Assembly (NCBI RefSeq): GCF_001883705.2
Contig: NZ_MDEQ02000033.1
Coordinates: forward strand, 1 to 64,000
Source of the DNA: Burkholderia catarinensis
GTDB taxonomy: Bacteria; Pseudomonadota; Gammaproteobacteria; Burkholderiales; Burkholderiaceae
Direction: 5' to 3'
Length of the DNA stretch: 64,000 bases
Both the position numbers and the translations under genes were made by a program. Position 1 is the first letter of the stretch. The number at the start of each line of letters is the position of its first letter. Below, one piece after another: positions 63,598 through 64,000 of this stretch. The notes below the pieces were generated by a model. It was not told where the DNA came from. It searched no databases and saw only the letters and a program-made list of their open reading frames with translations.

Positions 63598-64000
63598 TTA
63601 GATGCCGATCCCGACCAGCTTCACGTCGGCCGCATCGCCGGTTGCACTGTTTCCATTCAGGATGCCGAAATTACCGGCAGCAAGCGCGCCGAACGTCTGA
63701 AGGTAGCCCGGCGTGATGACGATCTTGCTCGACGTGGTGGAATCCAGCACCCGGCCCCCGTTCCAGCTGACCAGCCCGCCCAGCTTCGCGTACATGCCGC
63801 CGCTCACCGTGCCCGATGACGACGAGCCGCTGACGTTGCCGAAGTAGCTCGTGCCGACCAGCCCGCCGACGTAGCTGCGATCGCCGCCCTTCACCGAACC
63901 GCTGGCCGACGAGGATTCGACCGTGCCGTCCTGGAGGTAGCCCACGAGGCCGCCAACCGAGCTCTCGGACCCGGTGGCGGAGACATCGCCCGTCGCGCTC
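63598..64000 (-). CDS. GLUG-repeat exoprotein, 3' end only
   Basis: The frame is open to the window edge; 133 residues and a TAA stop are present, the N-terminus lies outside. It reads as GLUG repeats: VGGLVGYLQDG, VGGLVGTSYFG and LGGLVSWNGG, with Ser/Gly-rich intervals, then a C-terminal tail AAGNFGILNGNSATGDAADV. Probably a second two-partner-secretion adhesin in tandem with that at 60652, on the same strand and 129 bp away. An internal GTG at 63945 is not a start. Function inferred from its neighbour. Confidence 0.8.
   Translation of the reverse strand, partial: SATGDVSATGSESSVGGLVGYLQDGTVESSSASGSVKGGDRSYVGGLVGTSYFGNVSGSSSSGTVSGGMYAKLGGLVSWNGGRVLDSTTSSKIVITPGYLQTFGALAAGNFGILNGNSATGDAADVKLVGIGI

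Noticed and set aside
60973-63819. 948-codon plus-strand frame opposite the exoprotein
   Set aside because: Runs across the gap between two genes of the other strand and is Arg/His-rich; the opposite strand has ESPR, TPS and GLUG features.

Overview
The window looks like a piece of a Burkholderia chromosome, most likely the Burkholderia cepacia complex. The evidence is very high GC with strong G/C third-position bias, dense back-to-back operons, and protein sequences and gene neighbourhoods typical of beta-proteobacteria (ETF-QO, aroC, MFS-PlsC, wrbA-DUF2069, uvrD-mtn next to valS-galU, a complete inositol cluster). Species assignment is inference from memory of these families, not from a search. 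No rRNA, tRNA, CRISPR array, insertion sequence or prophage was seen. AT-rich islands stand out and coincide with promoters (about 11.95-12.05, 23.58-23.79, 32.94-33.06, 45.79-45.89 and 59.46-59.51 kb).

Layout. 0-11 kb is mostly core metabolism and housekeeping: the 3' part of ETF-ubiquinone oxidoreductase, chorismate synthase, an MFS-acyltransferase fusion, a CBS protein, DUF962, a YihY-type membrane protein, wrbA with DUF2069, an FAD-linked 2-hydroxyacid dehydrogenase and a metallophosphoesterase. 11-17 kb holds a LysR regulator divergent from a four-gene pump (outer-membrane lipoprotein, FUSC protein, DUF1656, HlyD-type adaptor) resembling AaeXAB plus its own outer-membrane channel. 17-20.3 kb has a chemoreceptor and a fosmidomycin-resistance-type MFS exporter. 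20.4-27.6 kb has an MTA/SAH nucleosidase translationally coupled to a UvrD-type helicase, then valS and galU. 27.7-32.8 kb has a DUF4136 lipoprotein and a three-gene signalling operon (OmpR-type regulator, LysM/FecR protein, CHASE2 histidine kinase).

35-52.3 kb is a myo-inositol catabolic island. A minus-strand operon encodes a sugar-type ABC importer, IolG, two TIM-barrel isomerases and a second Gfo/Idh/MocA oxidoreductase, followed by an RpiR-family regulator. A divergent plus-strand operon encodes an IolC kinase fused to an aldolase-like domain, IolD, IolE, IolB and a UPF0303 protein. A nearby mmsA (iolA) supplies the last step. Together these convert imported inositol to acetyl-CoA plus CO2 and a triose. 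The space between the divergent operons carries one perfect and one near-perfect GGAA-N6-TTCC box 30 bp apart, the likely operator of the RpiR regulator.

52.4-60.4 kb contains an SDR, a livHMGF branched-chain-amino-acid-type ABC transporter without a binding protein (LivF has an unusual Walker A), a hot-dog thioesterase, a NUDIX hydrolase, and an MFS transporter divergent from a LysR regulator. 60.6-64 kb contains a large two-partner-secretion exoprotein with GLUG repeats, and the 3' end of a second GLUG protein upstream of it that runs off the window.
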